This document shows positions 51,232-60,373 of a stretch of DNA of 64,000 bases, piece by piece. The position numbers and the translations under genes are program-made. The stretch is from Halotia branconii CENA392 (GTDB lineage: Bacteria > Cyanobacteriota > Cyanobacteriia > Cyanobacteriales > Nostocaceae). Below the pieces are notes generated by a model, which made no database searches, was not told where the DNA came from, and was given only the letters and a program-made list of their open reading frames with translations. The stretch's first letter is position 1, and every line of letters begins with the position of its first letter. The DNA lies in contig NZ_CP124543.1 of the NCBI RefSeq assembly GCF_029953635.1, forward strand, positions 4,381,455 through 4,445,454. The letters run 5' to 3'.

Positions 51232-51795
51232 ATGATACTCCAAGCCAACAATCAATTGACCTTGCAAGAGTTCCTCAATCTGCCACCAGATGAGGGAGAT
51301 GTCACCTACGAACTTGTGGATGGTCAAGCAATTCCTAAGATGTCACCAAAGTTTTTTCACTCTAAGCTGACCCGTACCCTGCTTTACTTAATTGAGCAGT
51401 GGTGTGAAGAACGAGGGGAAGCCTTTCCAGAATGGGCAATTGCATTAACCCGTCACGGGCGAGACTGGGTACCGACACCAGATATTTTGTATATCTCTTA
51501 TGAACGTTTACCCGCCGACTGGAGCGAAGATACAGCCTGTCCTGTTCCTCCCGATTTGGTAATTGAAATTATTTCACCAGGACAAACCTTTGGAAAAATG
51601 ACAGCAAAGGCGAAAGACTATTTAGACGCTAAAGTGTTGCGGGTTTGGGTGGTAGATAGCAAAGCTAGAAGCATTACTGTGTTTTACCCAGATGCTGCAC
51701 CACAAACTTATATGGGAGATCAACTTCTCACAGATTCCCTATTTGAAGGATTAAAATTTACTGCTGAGCAAGTGTTTAAAAAAGCAAAAATTTAG
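51232..51795 (+). CDS. Uma2 family (DUF820) putative endonuclease
   Basis: The protein has 187 residues, full length. The PD-(D/E)XK-like pattern is visible: TLQEFLNLPPDEGDVTYELV, then DWVPTPDILYIS, then PPDLVIEIISPGQTFGKMTA KAKDYL and RVWVVDSKARSITVFYPD. Uma2 is a large cyanobacterial family of uncertain function, often near mobile DNA. It lies 45 bp after aroB on the same strand. Confidence 0.93.
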   Translation: MILQANNQLTLQEFLNLPPDEGDVTYELVDGQAIPKMSPKFFHSKLTRTLLYLIEQWCEERGEAFPEWAIALTRHGRDWVPTPDILYISYERLPADWSEDTACPVPPDLVIEIISPGQTFGKMTAKAKDYLDAKVLRVWVVDSKARSITVFYPDAAPQTYMGDQLLTDSLFEGLKFTAEQVFKKAKI

Positions 51796-51856
51796 TGGTC
51801 TGTGAAACTTAAGTTCATATAGCAATCCTATTTGATGCGCGAAAATCTAGAGGCTC

Positions 51857-51889
51857 AGATCCCCGACTTCTTTAAGAAGTCGGGGATCT
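51857..51889. repeat. agatccccgactt palindrome, copy 2
   Basis: AGATCCCCGACTTCTT pairs with AAGAAGTCGGGGATCT, a near-perfect 33-bp palindrome like that at 43452-43484. It lies between convergent genes and could serve as a terminator for Uma2. Confidence 0.85.
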
Positions 51890-51930
51890 TGTTATTCAAG
51901 TAATGCTATAGTCAAAAACTTCAGATTATT

Positions 51931-52608
51931 TCATTCATTCCGCAATAATATATACAAATTGTTTTGATTACCACGCACCAAACGTAAAGTTTCATCTAAA
52001 AAAGTAATATCCACCCAGCCATTAAATGAGAGTGATGCCTCTAAAGGTAATTCTTTATTTACTTGTAGAACCTCTCGAAAAGCAGAGTCACTTAATTCAT
52101 TATTAGTGCTGTTGACGGATGTTTTCAAAAAATCAATATTGAGGCGTTTAATATCTTCTATTGTATAGCGTCCTTTAACTAAAACAATACCACCGATACT
52201 AGAGCCTACCGTACATTCAATCAGGTTATTGTACTGTTGGTTAAGTATATAAACTTCTTGGAAGATACCAGTAACTCTAATATTTACATCAGGTAATTTA
52301 CCAAAAGAGAGACGTTGCAGAGTAGTTTCTCGCTCTAGTCCAAAGGTGCTGTACAAAAGCCGCCAGCGCCCTTGAATCATTGCAAGATGATTTGTAGGTT
52401 CATTAGTGGGATTAAGCGACTCAAGCTTTTGGGCTAATGTTTCGATTTGCTGTTGGGCTATGGAAGTGTAGTTAAACCCCATTTCACTAGCCTCTGAAAT
52501 AGAAATTAGTTCTTGTTTAAGGTTTGCTAATTTACAACTCATAATTTTTCTTAAAAATCTGCTAATTTGCGAAGAATACTTGCAGTTTGAAGAAAAGGTA
52601 CTGATCAA
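51931..52608 (-). CDS. PAP/fibrillin family protein (plastid lipid-associated)
   Basis: The protein has 225 residues; an ATG at 52542 would give 203 and is equally plausible. The PAP pattern is present: LESLNPTNEPTNHLAMIQGR WRLLYSTFG near the middle, then LPDVNIRVTGIFQEVYIL and the C-terminal SLSFNGWVDITFLDETLRLVRGNQNNLYIL. Fibrillins bind lipids at thylakoids and plastoglobules and help photoprotection. It is monocistronic. Confidence 0.88.
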   Translation of the reverse strand: MISTFSSNCKYSSQISRFLRKIMSCKLANLKQELISISEASEMGFNYTSIAQQQIETLAQKLESLNPTNEPTNHLAMIQGRWRLLYSTFGLERETTLQRLSFGKLPDVNIRVTGIFQEVYILNQQYNNLIECTVGSSIGGIVLVKGRYTIEDIKRLNIDFLKTSVNSTNNELSDSAFREVLQVNKELPLEASLSFNGWVDITFLDETLRLVRGNQNNLYILLRNE

Positions 52609-52796
52609 TTGTATCCCTGACGACTGCCAAACTTAACCTTAGCCTCTCCTCCAGATGGAGGGAATACAATTGAACAAAAAGATAAGTTTGTTTATAGACT
52701 AGTCAACTATAAAATGTCTTTGCTAATTGCCTCCAGTGATATCCCCATCCTGGAGGTTATTTCTAACTTTATTAAGAATTTTAATCACTAATTGAT

Positions 52797-53231
52797 TTAA
52801 GAAGCGATCGCACTGACGTTATCGTTAAGTCTGCGAATCAAACGAGATAATTCACGAATAATATTTACTGCAATTTCTGGTGTTTCTTCGATCGCATCAT
52901 AAAGTTGCTCTTGCGTCAACTCCAAAAATTCACAGGGTTCTAAAGTCGTAGCAGAAGCGGAACGGGGTTGAATATCAAATACTGCCATCTCACCAAAGTA
53001 TTTTCCCTGTTCTACTTCTGCCAATTGCTTATCCCCTATATGGACTTTAACTCTACCTGAGACAACAATGTAAAGCGATCGCCCTTCTTCTCCTTGCCGA
53101 AAAATGGTGTAATTAGCGGGAAATTGCAGCTCATGCATCACTGAAGTCAACCGCACAATAAAATCATCCCGCAGTTCTTTAAAAATTGGGACTCGCCGGA
53201 CAAATAATAAACGGTCAACGCTACTGAGCAT
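52797..53231 (-). CDS. Cyclic-nucleotide-binding domain protein
   Basis: The protein has 144 residues, a single cNMP-binding beta-barrel: VPIFKELRDDFIVRLTSVMH, then IFRQGEEGRSLYIVVSGRVK, then VEQGKYFGEMAVFDIQPRSA SATTLEPCEFLEL. The phosphate-binding FGEMAVFDIQPRSA is complete. There is no HTH domain, so it is not a Crp regulator; it may sense cAMP/cGMP for a partner protein. It is monocistronic. Confidence 0.9.
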   Translation of the reverse strand: MLSSVDRLLFVRRVPIFKELRDDFIVRLTSVMHELQFPANYTIFRQGEEGRSLYIVVSGRVKVHIGDKQLAEVEQGKYFGEMAVFDIQPRSASATTLEPCEFLELTQEQLYDAIEETPEIAVNIIRELSRLIRRLNDNVSAIAS

Positions 53232-53575
53232 AAATAGTTAATTATAAGTTACAAATTACACATTAATTATATCAAGATTTAGAGGTGAAAGCCAAAACAA
53301 TGCCGACATTAACCTGATTATTGACCTTTTGATCGGTTCATTATATTACGTACTGATTTATTTTTAAACTCACAACAGAATCAGTAAAAGCTTATACGCA
53401 CCGAACTATGGATATTTTTCTTAAAGATCTGGGTACTGTATAAAATAGTAACAATTGTTGCTGATAGAACTAACAGCTTGGGATAGGATTTTTGAATTAC
53501 TAACTTGGCTGAAACTAAAACTAAATAATTAAATCTTCATCTTTGAGAACAATTTGATAGTAATTGCAACAATCA
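53232..53575. other. Divergent spacer without visible genes
   Basis: The 344 bp are AT-rich and separate a minus-strand and a plus-strand gene, so both promoters must lie here. I see no repeats or hairpins of note. Confidence 0.4.
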
Positions 53576-53896
53576 ATGACAAATTTGAGTGGTTTCCAAA
53601 AATTAATCGCAATTGCAAATGAACATGGAATTAGTTGCCATGCAGCGCCAGAAGAGTGCTTGGTTGCATCCTTGCCTGGAGACGATGATTTTTTATTAGC
53701 TTTTACTTGGTCTGGTGCAGTTGAAGGAGAGCCGCCAGAGCATGAACTAATAGCAATTAGTGTACAGGATATTGCCAAAGAAGTGACTGTTGCTGCTTGG
53801 CAGATTCCTACTTATTTATTTGGTAATGTCTTAAGACAGGCACAGATGCTTGTTACTGCTCATAAAGATTTTATGCTAGGAACAAATGAACCATAG
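53576..53896 (+). CDS. Conserved hypothetical protein
   Basis: The protein has 106 residues from the ATG at 53576. It has a soluble alpha/beta pattern (LIAIANEHGISCHAAPEECL VASLPGDDDFLLAFTWSGAV then VAAWQIPTYLFGNVLRQAQM). I do not recognise a family. It is followed, 129 bp away, by the fasciclin gene. Confidence 0.65.
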   Translation: MTNLSGFQKLIAIANEHGISCHAAPEECLVASLPGDDDFLLAFTWSGAVEGEPPEHELIAISVQDIAKEVTVAAWQIPTYLFGNVLRQAQMLVTAHKDFMLGTNEP

Positions 53897-54025
53897 TTAA
53901 AAACTATAGATAGCATTTTTATTGCTTCCTGTTATTTCACTGAGGTATACCTCTGAAGACAGATACTATATACTGTTAAAAAGCTTACATTTATAAAGAA
54001 ATGTAAAGGGATTAAATCAAAAAAT

Positions 54026-54427
54026 ATGGCAGACATTGTTGATACTGCTGCAAATGCTGGTTCTTTTAACACTCTAGTTGCTGCGGTCAAAGCTGCTGGT
54101 CTAGTAGATACCTTGAAAGGATCTGGCCCATTTACCGTTTTTGCACCCACTGATGAAGCATTTGCGAAGCTTCCAGCAGGTACAGTAGACTCATTACTCA
54201 AGGATATTCCAAAACTCAAGAAAATCCTGACTTATCATGTAGTTTCAGGTAAAGTGTTGGCAGCTGACGTGGTGAAGATGAAGTCAGCTACCACTGTTGA
54301 AGGTTCTGATGTAAAAATTGATGCGTCAAATGGTGTCAAAATCAATGATGCTACTGTTGCAACACCAGATGTTGCTGCTGATAACGGCGTTATTCACGTC
54401 ATTGATACTGTGTTGATTCCTGCGTAA
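54026..54427 (+). CDS. Fasciclin (FAS1) domain protein
   Basis: The protein has 133 residues, a single FAS1 domain without a signal peptide: MADIVDTAANAGSFNTLVAA VKAAGLVDTLKGSGPFTVFA PTDEAFAKLP, then LTYHVVSGKVLAADV and GVIHVIDTVLIP. FAS1 proteins mediate adhesion; the cyanobacterial cytoplasmic-looking form is stress-associated in some strains. A strong terminator follows. Confidence 0.95.
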   Translation: MADIVDTAANAGSFNTLVAAVKAAGLVDTLKGSGPFTVFAPTDEAFAKLPAGTVDSLLKDIPKLKKILTYHVVSGKVLAADVVKMKSATTVEGSDVKIDASNGVKINDATVATPDVAADNGVIHVIDTVLIPA

Positions 54428-54454
54428 GCAAACGCTTGATAGCTGATTTATAAT

Positions 54455-54496
54455 TGCAGGACAGTGATTAGTTATGGTCACTGTCCTGCATTTTAA
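54455..54496 (+). terminator. Terminator after the fasciclin gene
   Basis: TGCAGGACAGTGA (54455-54467) and TCACTGTCCTGCA (54478-54490) are perfect inverted repeats of 13 bp with a 10-nt loop, followed by ttttaaatt. Confidence 0.85.
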
Positions 54497-54502
54497 ATTG
54501 TG

Positions 54503-54720
54503 GCGTTGCTGAAGAAATATGAATTGGTCTTACGCAGAATCGCAGCGAAAAGTTGTCAGGAGGAGCCACTGCGTTGGACGGGTTTCCAAGGCACTCCATT
54601 GGGGGGTTCCCCGACTTATAGACGCTTCTGCGGCTTTCCGTAGAGTAGCAAGTGGCGTTAGTTTCCCTCCGTAACAAACTTTTAAAGACAAAGGCGCAGA
54701 GAGTAAGAGATAAAGAATTA
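54503..54720. repeat. Composite repeat related to 30284-30430
   Basis: ggcgttgctgaa opens it; cagcgaaaagttgtcaggagg and gtttccctccgtaacaaact match the 30284-30430 block inverted. About 100 bp of GC-rich sequence (ccaaggcactccattggggg, ccttccgtagagtagcaag-type words) lies between them. The rest of the gap to 54842 has no gene; its tgatcattaagtctgcgaatt stretch echoes the cNMP-protein gene region (52815-52840), a small duplicated remnant. Confidence 0.65.
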
Positions 54721-54842
54721 GTTTAGTTTAAGAAGCGATCATTAAGTCTGCGAATTGAACGAGATTATTCACAAGGTTCTAAAGTAGTAGCAGAGGAGTT
54801 AAGACTTTTCCCAACACCTAATACTCGATACCTAAAAAAGCC

Positions 54843-57800
54843 ATGTTCTGGAAATGGAGCTTTAGATTATTGATCATCTTCCTAGGATTGTGGCTACTCT
54901 TGGATTTGAGTTCCCGCCTAGGTGCAGAGATTTTCTGGTTTCAGGAAGTCAAATATCTACAAGTATTTTTACTTAGAATAATGACTAAGGGTGGTTTATG
55001 GATACTTGTAGCTGGTATCACTGTTACCTACTTTCTCGGAAATCTCGCTTTGGCACAACGGCTAAAGTATGCCGATTCAATGAAAATCGCAGAGGTTAGG
55101 CGTGAAGAAGCAGGACTTAGAGGTCAACTAAAAAACTTGCTCAGTCCCCAGTATTTAAAACGTGAGCAAATTACTAAACCAGATACCCGAAGTGTGCCAT
55201 TAAGACTGCACTGGTTATTTCCTTTAGCTTTGGTATTCAGTTTACTAATAGGGTTAATGCTAGTTCATTATGGCGAAATTGCTCTATCTTACTGGAGTTC
55301 TTTAGTTAATCAGGTTAGCTTACCCGTTTTTGCCTTGTTCCGGCCGGAGGTTATCTGGCAATTGAGCAGAGAGATTACTGCTAAAATTTTGTATTTTGGC
55401 TTGCTTTTGGTAGCAGCGATCGCTGTACTAATATATCCTCGATTTTTGCTGAGAGCGATCGCAATTGTATTCAGTATTTTGTTGAGTTTTATACTTTCCC
55501 AAAATTGGGCTAAGGTGCTGCAATATTTTCATTCTACTTCCTTTAATCAATCTGAGCCTTTATTTAATCAAGATATTAGTTTCTATATATTTTCTCTACC
55601 CTTGTGGGAACTGCTAGAACTCTGGCTGATGGGGTTATTTTTATATGGTTTTTTGGCTGTTGCTTTAACTTATCTGTTATCAGCAGACAGTCTCAGTCAA
55701 GGAATTTTTCCTGGGTTTTCATCCCAACAACAGCGTCATTTATACGGCTTGGGTGGCTTGTTGATGCTGGTGGTAGCGCTAAGTTATTGGCTGAGTCGTT
55801 ACGAATTGGTTTATTCTAAGCGCGGGGTGAGTTACGGTGCTAGCTATACCGATGTTACAGCCCAGTTACCAGCCTATAATGTATTGTGCATTTTGGCAGT
55901 AGCGATCGCCATTTATCTATTACTAAGAACATTTTTTTGGCGACCTAAGTCTCGTTATCGCCCATTAGTATTTTATGGGTTAGGGTTTTATCTTGTGATG
56001 GTTGTAGCTGCTGGTTTTATTCTGCCGACAGCGGTGCAGTATCTAATTGTCCAGCCAAATGAATTACAACGAGAACAACCTTACATTCAACGTACTATTG
56101 CCTTGACGAGGCAAGCATTTGATTTAGAAGCAATCGATGCCATCAATTTTGACCCCCAAGGAACACTAACTGAAGCTGACATCAAAGCCAATGACCCGAC
56201 GATTCGCAATGTTCGGCTTTGGGATCAACGACCTTTATTACAAACTAACCGCCAGCTGCAACAATTTCGACCTTACTATCGGTTTCCTGATGCTGATATC
56301 GATAGATATACTCTGCGAACAGAGGCTACCCCACCCGTATCAGAATCAGATCAAGGATTAGCTAGAACCACAGAACGGCGACAAGTACTGATTGCAGCTA
56401 GAGAATTAGATTATGGTGCTGTACCGCAGCAAGCGCAGACATGGGTTAACCGTAATTTAATTTATACACATGGTTATGGTTTTACGTTAAGTCCAGTAAA
56501 TACAGTTGCACCCGGTGGATTACCTGAATATTTTGTCAAAGATATTGCCGACAATAATGAAGGCGCTCTTGATACTTCTAGTACAGCTATTCGTGACAGC
56601 ATTCCCATTGGAGAACCTCGAATTTATTACGGTGAAATTACTAATACTTATGTAATGACCAAGACCAGAGTCCAGGAACTAGATTATCCTAGTGGGAGTG
56701 ATAACGTTTACAATAGCTACGATGGTCAAGGTGGTGTGCAAATCGGTTCGTTGTGGCGACGATGTTTATTTGCCTTGTATTTGAAAGACTGGAAAATGTT
56801 ACTAACACGGGACTTTCTACCTGATACTAAGGTATTATTCCGGCGGAATATTAACCAAAGAATTAGAGCGATCGCCCCTTTTTTAAAATTTGACAGCGAT
56901 CCTTATTTAGTAACTGCCGATGCTAATCCTGATAATCTTAATCAACAGTCATCAGGAACAAAAAATTATCTTTACTGGATTGTTGATGCTTATACAACCA
57001 GCGATCGCTATCCCTACTCAGATACGGGTACTCACAGCATTAACTACATTCGTAACTCTGTCAAGGTAGTGATTGATGCTTACCACGGCAGTATTAACTT
57101 TTACATTGCCGATCCTAGAGATCCAATTATTGCCACTTGGTCAGCAATATTTCCCAATATGTTTAAACCTCTCAGTGCGATGCCGGTTAACCTTAAAAGC
57201 CATATTCGTTATCCGGTAGATTTTTTCAAAATTCAAGCTGATCAGTTATTGGTTTATCACATGACAGACCCCCAAGTGTTTTATAACCGGGAGGATCAAT
57301 GGCAGATTCCTAACGAAATTTATGGTAACGAAACCCGGCTTGTAGAGCCTTACTATTTAATTACCAGTTTACCTACTTTAAATGCTGTTGATGCAGCCTC
57401 TGGTAGAGAAGAATTTCTCCTGTTTTTGCCATATACTCCTAAACAGCGGAATAATTTAGTCGCTTGGTTAGCAGCGCGATCGGATGGCGAGAACTACGGT
57501 AAATTGTTGGTGTATATCTTTCCTAAACAGCGCTTAGTTTACGGGCCAGAACAAATCGAAGCCCGAATTAACCAAGACCCAGTAATTTCACAACAAATTT
57601 CTTTGTGGAATCGCCAAGGTTCAAGAGTTGTTCAGGGAAATCTTTTAATTATTCCCATTGAACAATCTTTGTTATACGTTGAGCCAATTTATATAGAAGC
57701 TACTCAAAATAGTTTACCTACCTTAGTTCGGGTAGTTGTAGCTTACGAAAACCGCATTGTCATGACCAAAACTTTAGAACAAGCATTACAAGCAATCTTT

Positions 57801-57869
57801 CAACCAGAAGTGACACCAGCCCCGGCAATTATTCGCCCCGTCGAGGAATCACCTTTATCTAGCGAATGA
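54843..57869 (+). CDS. UPF0182 family large membrane protein
   Basis: The protein has 1008 residues. About seven membrane segments occupy the N-terminal ~400 residues (LLIIFLGLWLLLDLSSRLGA, LFPLALVFSLLIGLMLVHYG, ILLSFILSQNW and others). A large non-membrane part follows with the family words YVMTKTRVQELDYPSGSDNV, YSDTGTHSINYIRNSVKVVI DAYHGSINFYIADP and YLITSLPTLN. The C-terminal part ends in a proline-rich tail. The function is unknown although the family is widespread. It is monocistronic. Confidence 0.93.
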   Translation: MFWKWSFRLLIIFLGLWLLLDLSSRLGAEIFWFQEVKYLQVFLLRIMTKGGLWILVAGITVTYFLGNLALAQRLKYADSMKIAEVRREEAGLRGQLKNLLSPQYLKREQITKPDTRSVPLRLHWLFPLALVFSLLIGLMLVHYGEIALSYWSSLVNQVSLPVFALFRPEVIWQLSREITAKILYFGLLLVAAIAVLIYPRFLLRAIAIVFSILLSFILSQNWAKVLQYFHSTSFNQSEPLFNQDISFYIFSLPLWELLELWLMGLFLYGFLAVALTYLLSADSLSQGIFPGFSSQQQRHLYGLGGLLMLVVALSYWLSRYELVYSKRGVSYGASYTDVTAQLPAYNVLCILAVAIAIYLLLRTFFWRPKSRYRPLVFYGLGFYLVMVVAAGFILPTAVQYLIVQPNELQREQPYIQRTIALTRQAFDLEAIDAINFDPQGTLTEADIKANDPTIRNVRLWDQRPLLQTNRQLQQFRPYYRFPDADIDRYTLRTEATPPVSESDQGLARTTERRQVLIAARELDYGAVPQQAQTWVNRNLIYTHGYGFTLSPVNTVAPGGLPEYFVKDIADNNEGALDTSSTAIRDSIPIGEPRIYYGEITNTYVMTKTRVQELDYPSGSDNVYNSYDGQGGVQIGSLWRRCLFALYLKDWKMLLTRDFLPDTKVLFRRNINQRIRAIAPFLKFDSDPYLVTADANPDNLNQQSSGTKNYLYWIVDAYTTSDRYPYSDTGTHSINYIRNSVKVVIDAYHGSINFYIADPRDPIIATWSAIFPNMFKPLSAMPVNLKSHIRYPVDFFKIQADQLLVYHMTDPQVFYNREDQWQIPNEIYGNETRLVEPYYLITSLPTLNAVDAASGREEFLLFLPYTPKQRNNLVAWLAARSDGENYGKLLVYIFPKQRLVYGPEQIEARINQDPVISQQISLWNRQGSRVVQGNLLIIPIEQSLLYVEPIYIEATQNSLPTLVRVVVAYENRIVMTKTLEQALQAIFQPEVTPAPAIIRPVEESPLSSE

Positions 57870-57894
57870 TAAGCACGAATATGAATCTGGCTCT

Positions 57895-58012
57895 AATACC
57901 GTTTCACTTTAAAGTTGATACACATGGGCAAGCAGGGGGAGCAGAGGTAGCAGGGGAGGCAGGGGAAGAAAGAAAAGTAATTTGTATAAAGAATTTCGTG
58001 AAATGGTATAAC
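57895..58012. mobile_element. MITE-like element overlapping the 3' end of the sigma gene
   Basis: Left end ATACCGTTTCAC and right end GTGAAATGGTAT are inverted repeats (11 of 12). The interior is gcaagcagggggagcag-type low-complexity DNA. The left end and following tttaaagttgataca recur at 26677. It supplies the last ~35 codons of the sigma gene. Confidence 0.8.
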
Positions 58013-59264
58013 ATCTTTGAACTTCGCTGAGTCGGCGTTCTAGAAAACGGCGTTCGCTATCATTATTAACTAACGAAATCGCTTGTGTATAACTTTTGGC
58101 TGCTTCTAGGAATGCTCCCATACGGCGCAGGAGGTCGGCACGAGCAGCGTGAAATAGATGATAGTTATCAAGCTCTTGGGCCAGCCCATCGATGAGTTCG
58201 AGTGCTGTCTGAGGAGTTTCTACCATTGAGATAGCTACTGCTCGATTCAATCTCACTATCGGCGAAGGCTGTAAGCGTTCAAGCAAATCGTAGAGACGGA
58301 CAATCTGCAACCAGTCTGTTTCTTCGGCTTGTGCCGCCTGACAATGTAATGCAGCGATCGCTGCTTGCAGTGCAAACGAACTAATCTCGCCTTGCAATGC
58401 CGACTCGACCATCGGTAGTGCCTCGTTGATCTGCTGTCGATTCCAGCGACGACGATCCTGATCTTCAAGCAGGACAAGATCGCCAGCCTGATCAAGACGG
58501 GCATCACGCCGGGAGTCGTGTAGCAACATCAGTGCAAGCAGTGCCGTAACTTGGGCTGGTGGCTGTGGTGTCATCAATGTCCTCACAAGGCGACTTAGCC
58601 GAATGGCTTCTGTACACAGATCGGCTCTCACCATCTCCTCGCCCCTGGTTGCAGCGTAGCCTTCGTTAAAAATTAGATAGATTACCGTCAGCACTGCCTC
58701 CATCCGCGTCGATAATTCGGTTGTGTCTGGCACTTTATAGGGAATACCTGCATCACGGATTTTGCGCTTGGCGCGCACAAGTCTTTGTGCCATTGTCGCC
58801 GGAGGTACAAGAAATGCTCGTGCGATCTCATCCGTCTCAAGTCCACCTAACATCCGTAGCGTCAGAGCAACCTGAGCCTCTGTTGCCAATGCTGGGTGGC
58901 AGCAAGTGAAGATCAGTCGTAGCCGATCATCTGGAATTTCATCGGTGTCATAGGTTGGTTCCTCGCTTGTGGGAATTAACCCAGATGCTGCGTACCATGA
59001 GAGTTTTTCTGTCAACTTTGTGCGGCGACGGAGGCGATCAATGGCTTTGTATCTAGCTGTTTTGATAATCCAGGCACGGGGAAGATCGGGAATGCCTTTG
59101 GACTGCCATTGATTTAGAGCAACAGCAAAAGCTTCTTGTGCCGCCTCTTCAGCTACATCGAAATCCCCAACCAGCCTCATGAGCGTGGCGACAATCCGAC
59201 CCCACTCAGCACGATAAATAGAGGAGATTGCTTGAACTACATCTGATTGTGCGTTTGAGGTCAT
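57909..59264 (-). CDS. ECF sigma factor of the ECF42 type with TPR-like C-terminal extension
   Basis: The protein has 451 residues. Sigma region 2 (about 10-85: IYRAEWGRIVATLMRLVGDF DVAEEAAQEAFAVALNQW, then ARYKAIDRLRRR) and region 4 (about 120-180: LTLRMLGGLETDEIARAFLV, then MAQRLVRAKRKIRDAGIPY) are followed by a long helical extension (about 190-410, LFHAARADLLRRMGAFLEAA). This layout and the adjacent DGPF gene mark ECF42. It would direct the divergent gene set. Normal proteins end near ERRFLERRLSEV; here about 35 extra residues (including LPLPPLLPLLPLL) come from the inserted element at 57895-58012, which removed the original stop. Confidence 0.93.
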   Translation of the reverse strand: MTSNAQSDVVQAISSIYRAEWGRIVATLMRLVGDFDVAEEAAQEAFAVALNQWQSKGIPDLPRAWIIKTARYKAIDRLRRRTKLTEKLSWYAASGLIPTSEEPTYDTDEIPDDRLRLIFTCCHPALATEAQVALTLRMLGGLETDEIARAFLVPPATMAQRLVRAKRKIRDAGIPYKVPDTTELSTRMEAVLTVIYLIFNEGYAATRGEEMVRADLCTEAIRLSRLVRTLMTPQPPAQVTALLALMLLHDSRRDARLDQAGDLVLLEDQDRRRWNRQQINEALPMVESALQGEISSFALQAAIAALHCQAAQAEETDWLQIVRLYDLLERLQPSPIVRLNRAVAISMVETPQTALELIDGLAQELDNYHLFHAARADLLRRMGAFLEAAKSYTQAISLVNNDSERRFLERRLSEVQRCYTISRNSLYKLLFFLPLPPLLPLLPLLAHVYQL

Positions 59265-59293
59265 AGCTGAGTTGGAAAAATTTTTGGGAGATA

Positions 59294-59320
59294 TGTCGAT
59301 TTGAGTAATTGCTATTCGAC
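59294..59320 (+). promoter_or_regulatory. ECF42-type promoter candidate 1
   Basis: TGTCGA (59294-59299), 17-bp spacer, CGAC (59317-59320). This equals the TGTCGA/CGA pattern reported, as I recall, for ECF42 sigma factors in Streptomyces. It lies 30 bp from the sigma start, on the plus strand. Confidence 0.65.
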
Positions 59321-59395
59321 TTATTCACAAAGGGAGGCAACAAAAGTCAAGCAAAGCTTGATTTTACCTAAATAATAAAAAATTTTCTGGGGAGG

Positions 59396-59422
59396 TGTCG
59401 ATTTAAGCGATCGCCGTTCGAC
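59396..59422 (+). promoter_or_regulatory. ECF42-type promoter candidate 2, upstream of the DGPF gene
   Basis: TGTCGA (59396-59401), 17-bp spacer, CGAC (59419-59422), 33 bp before the ATG of the DGPF gene. It is identical in spacing to candidate 1. The two lie in ~78-bp imperfect tandem copies (59281-59358 and 59380-59458), so the promoter region is duplicated. Confidence 0.75.
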
Positions 59423-59455
59423 TTTCTTACAAAGAAAGACAACAAAGGCAAGCTA

Positions 59456-59812
59456 ATGAAATATGTACTGCTGATTTACTTAGAAGAAAACGCCCTCAGC
59501 GAAACCGAGCGGAAGGAGTGTTATGTAAAATCCGCGCAGCTGGCACAGCAACTCAATTCTAAAGGACAGTATTTAGCTACTGCCCCACTCCACCCTGTAG
59601 CGACTGCAACCAGCATTCGGGTACGCGATGGTAAACCGCTTGTCACCGACGGGCCGTTTGCAGAAACGCGCGAACAATTGGGCGGATTTTTCCTGATTGA
59701 TGCCCAGGATCTTGACGCAGCAATGGCGATCGCTGCTCAAATTCCAGCAGCACAAGTTGGTACTGTCGAAATTCGCCCCGTGATTGAAGTTGCAGGTCTG
59801 CCAGAGCAATAG
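59456..59812 (+). CDS. DGPF domain (YCII-related) protein
   Basis: The protein has 118 residues: MKYVLLIYLEENALSETERK, then LVTDGPFAETREQLGGFFLI and EIRPVIE. The TDGPFAETKE-type motif gives the DGPF name. The family is a marker of ECF42 loci, with unknown biochemical role. It is the first gene of the sigma-controlled set and is directly downstream of promoter candidate 2. Confidence 0.95.
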   Translation: MKYVLLIYLEENALSETERKECYVKSAQLAQQLNSKGQYLATAPLHPVATATSIRVRDGKPLVTDGPFAETREQLGGFFLIDAQDLDAAMAIAAQIPAAQVGTVEIRPVIEVAGLPEQ

Positions 59813-59836
59813 GAGCGATCGCGCGTTAAAGCAATC

Positions 59837-60340
59837 ATGACGCAAAACACACTAATTGATGAATTTACACAAAGACAAAATATGGCTATTAACTTAACAA
59901 AAGAAACCACCAGTACACACGACGAAGCTCAGATTCGACAACTGATCGACGATCAACAAAGTGCCATCTGCGCTAAAGACTTAGACCGAATCATGGCTTA
60001 CTACACCACAGATATTATTTACTTTGATTGTAAACCGCCGTTTCAAATTAAGAGTGCAGATGCCTTTCGCCGCATTTGGGAGGAGTGTTTACCTTACTTC
60101 CCAGACTCTTTTGGAACACAGACGCGGGATCTCAACATCTTCGTGAGTGGCGACTTAGCTTTTGCCCATTGGCTGTTACGCTTCACAGATATGGCAGAGG
60201 ATCATCCAGCAATGCAGACTTGGCTGCGGTTTACTGCTGGCTACCAGCGACAACAGGGTAAATGGCTAATCGTGCATGAGCATTGTTCCGTCCCTTTCGA
60301 TCCGCACACATCTCAAGCCGTCTTGACGCTAGACCTATAG
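59837..60340 (+). CDS. SnoaL/DUF4440-like NTF2-fold protein
   Basis: The protein has 167 residues; a second ATG at 59882 may be the start. The fold is NTF2-like: EAQIRQLIDDQQSAICAKDL DRIMAYYTTDIIYFDCKPPF, then FVSGDLAFAHWLLRFT and QQGKWLIVHEHCSVPF. Such proteins bind small hydrophobic ligands or act as isomerases; the ligand is unknown. It lies 24 bp after the DGPF gene and is probably cotranscribed. Confidence 0.88.
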   Translation: MTQNTLIDEFTQRQNMAINLTKETTSTHDEAQIRQLIDDQQSAICAKDLDRIMAYYTTDIIYFDCKPPFQIKSADAFRRIWEECLPYFPDSFGTQTRDLNIFVSGDLAFAHWLLRFTDMAEDHPAMQTWLRFTAGYQRQQGKWLIVHEHCSVPFDPHTSQAVLTLDL

Positions 60341-60373
60341 CCCAATTTACTGAACCTACCCAAGGAGATCCTC

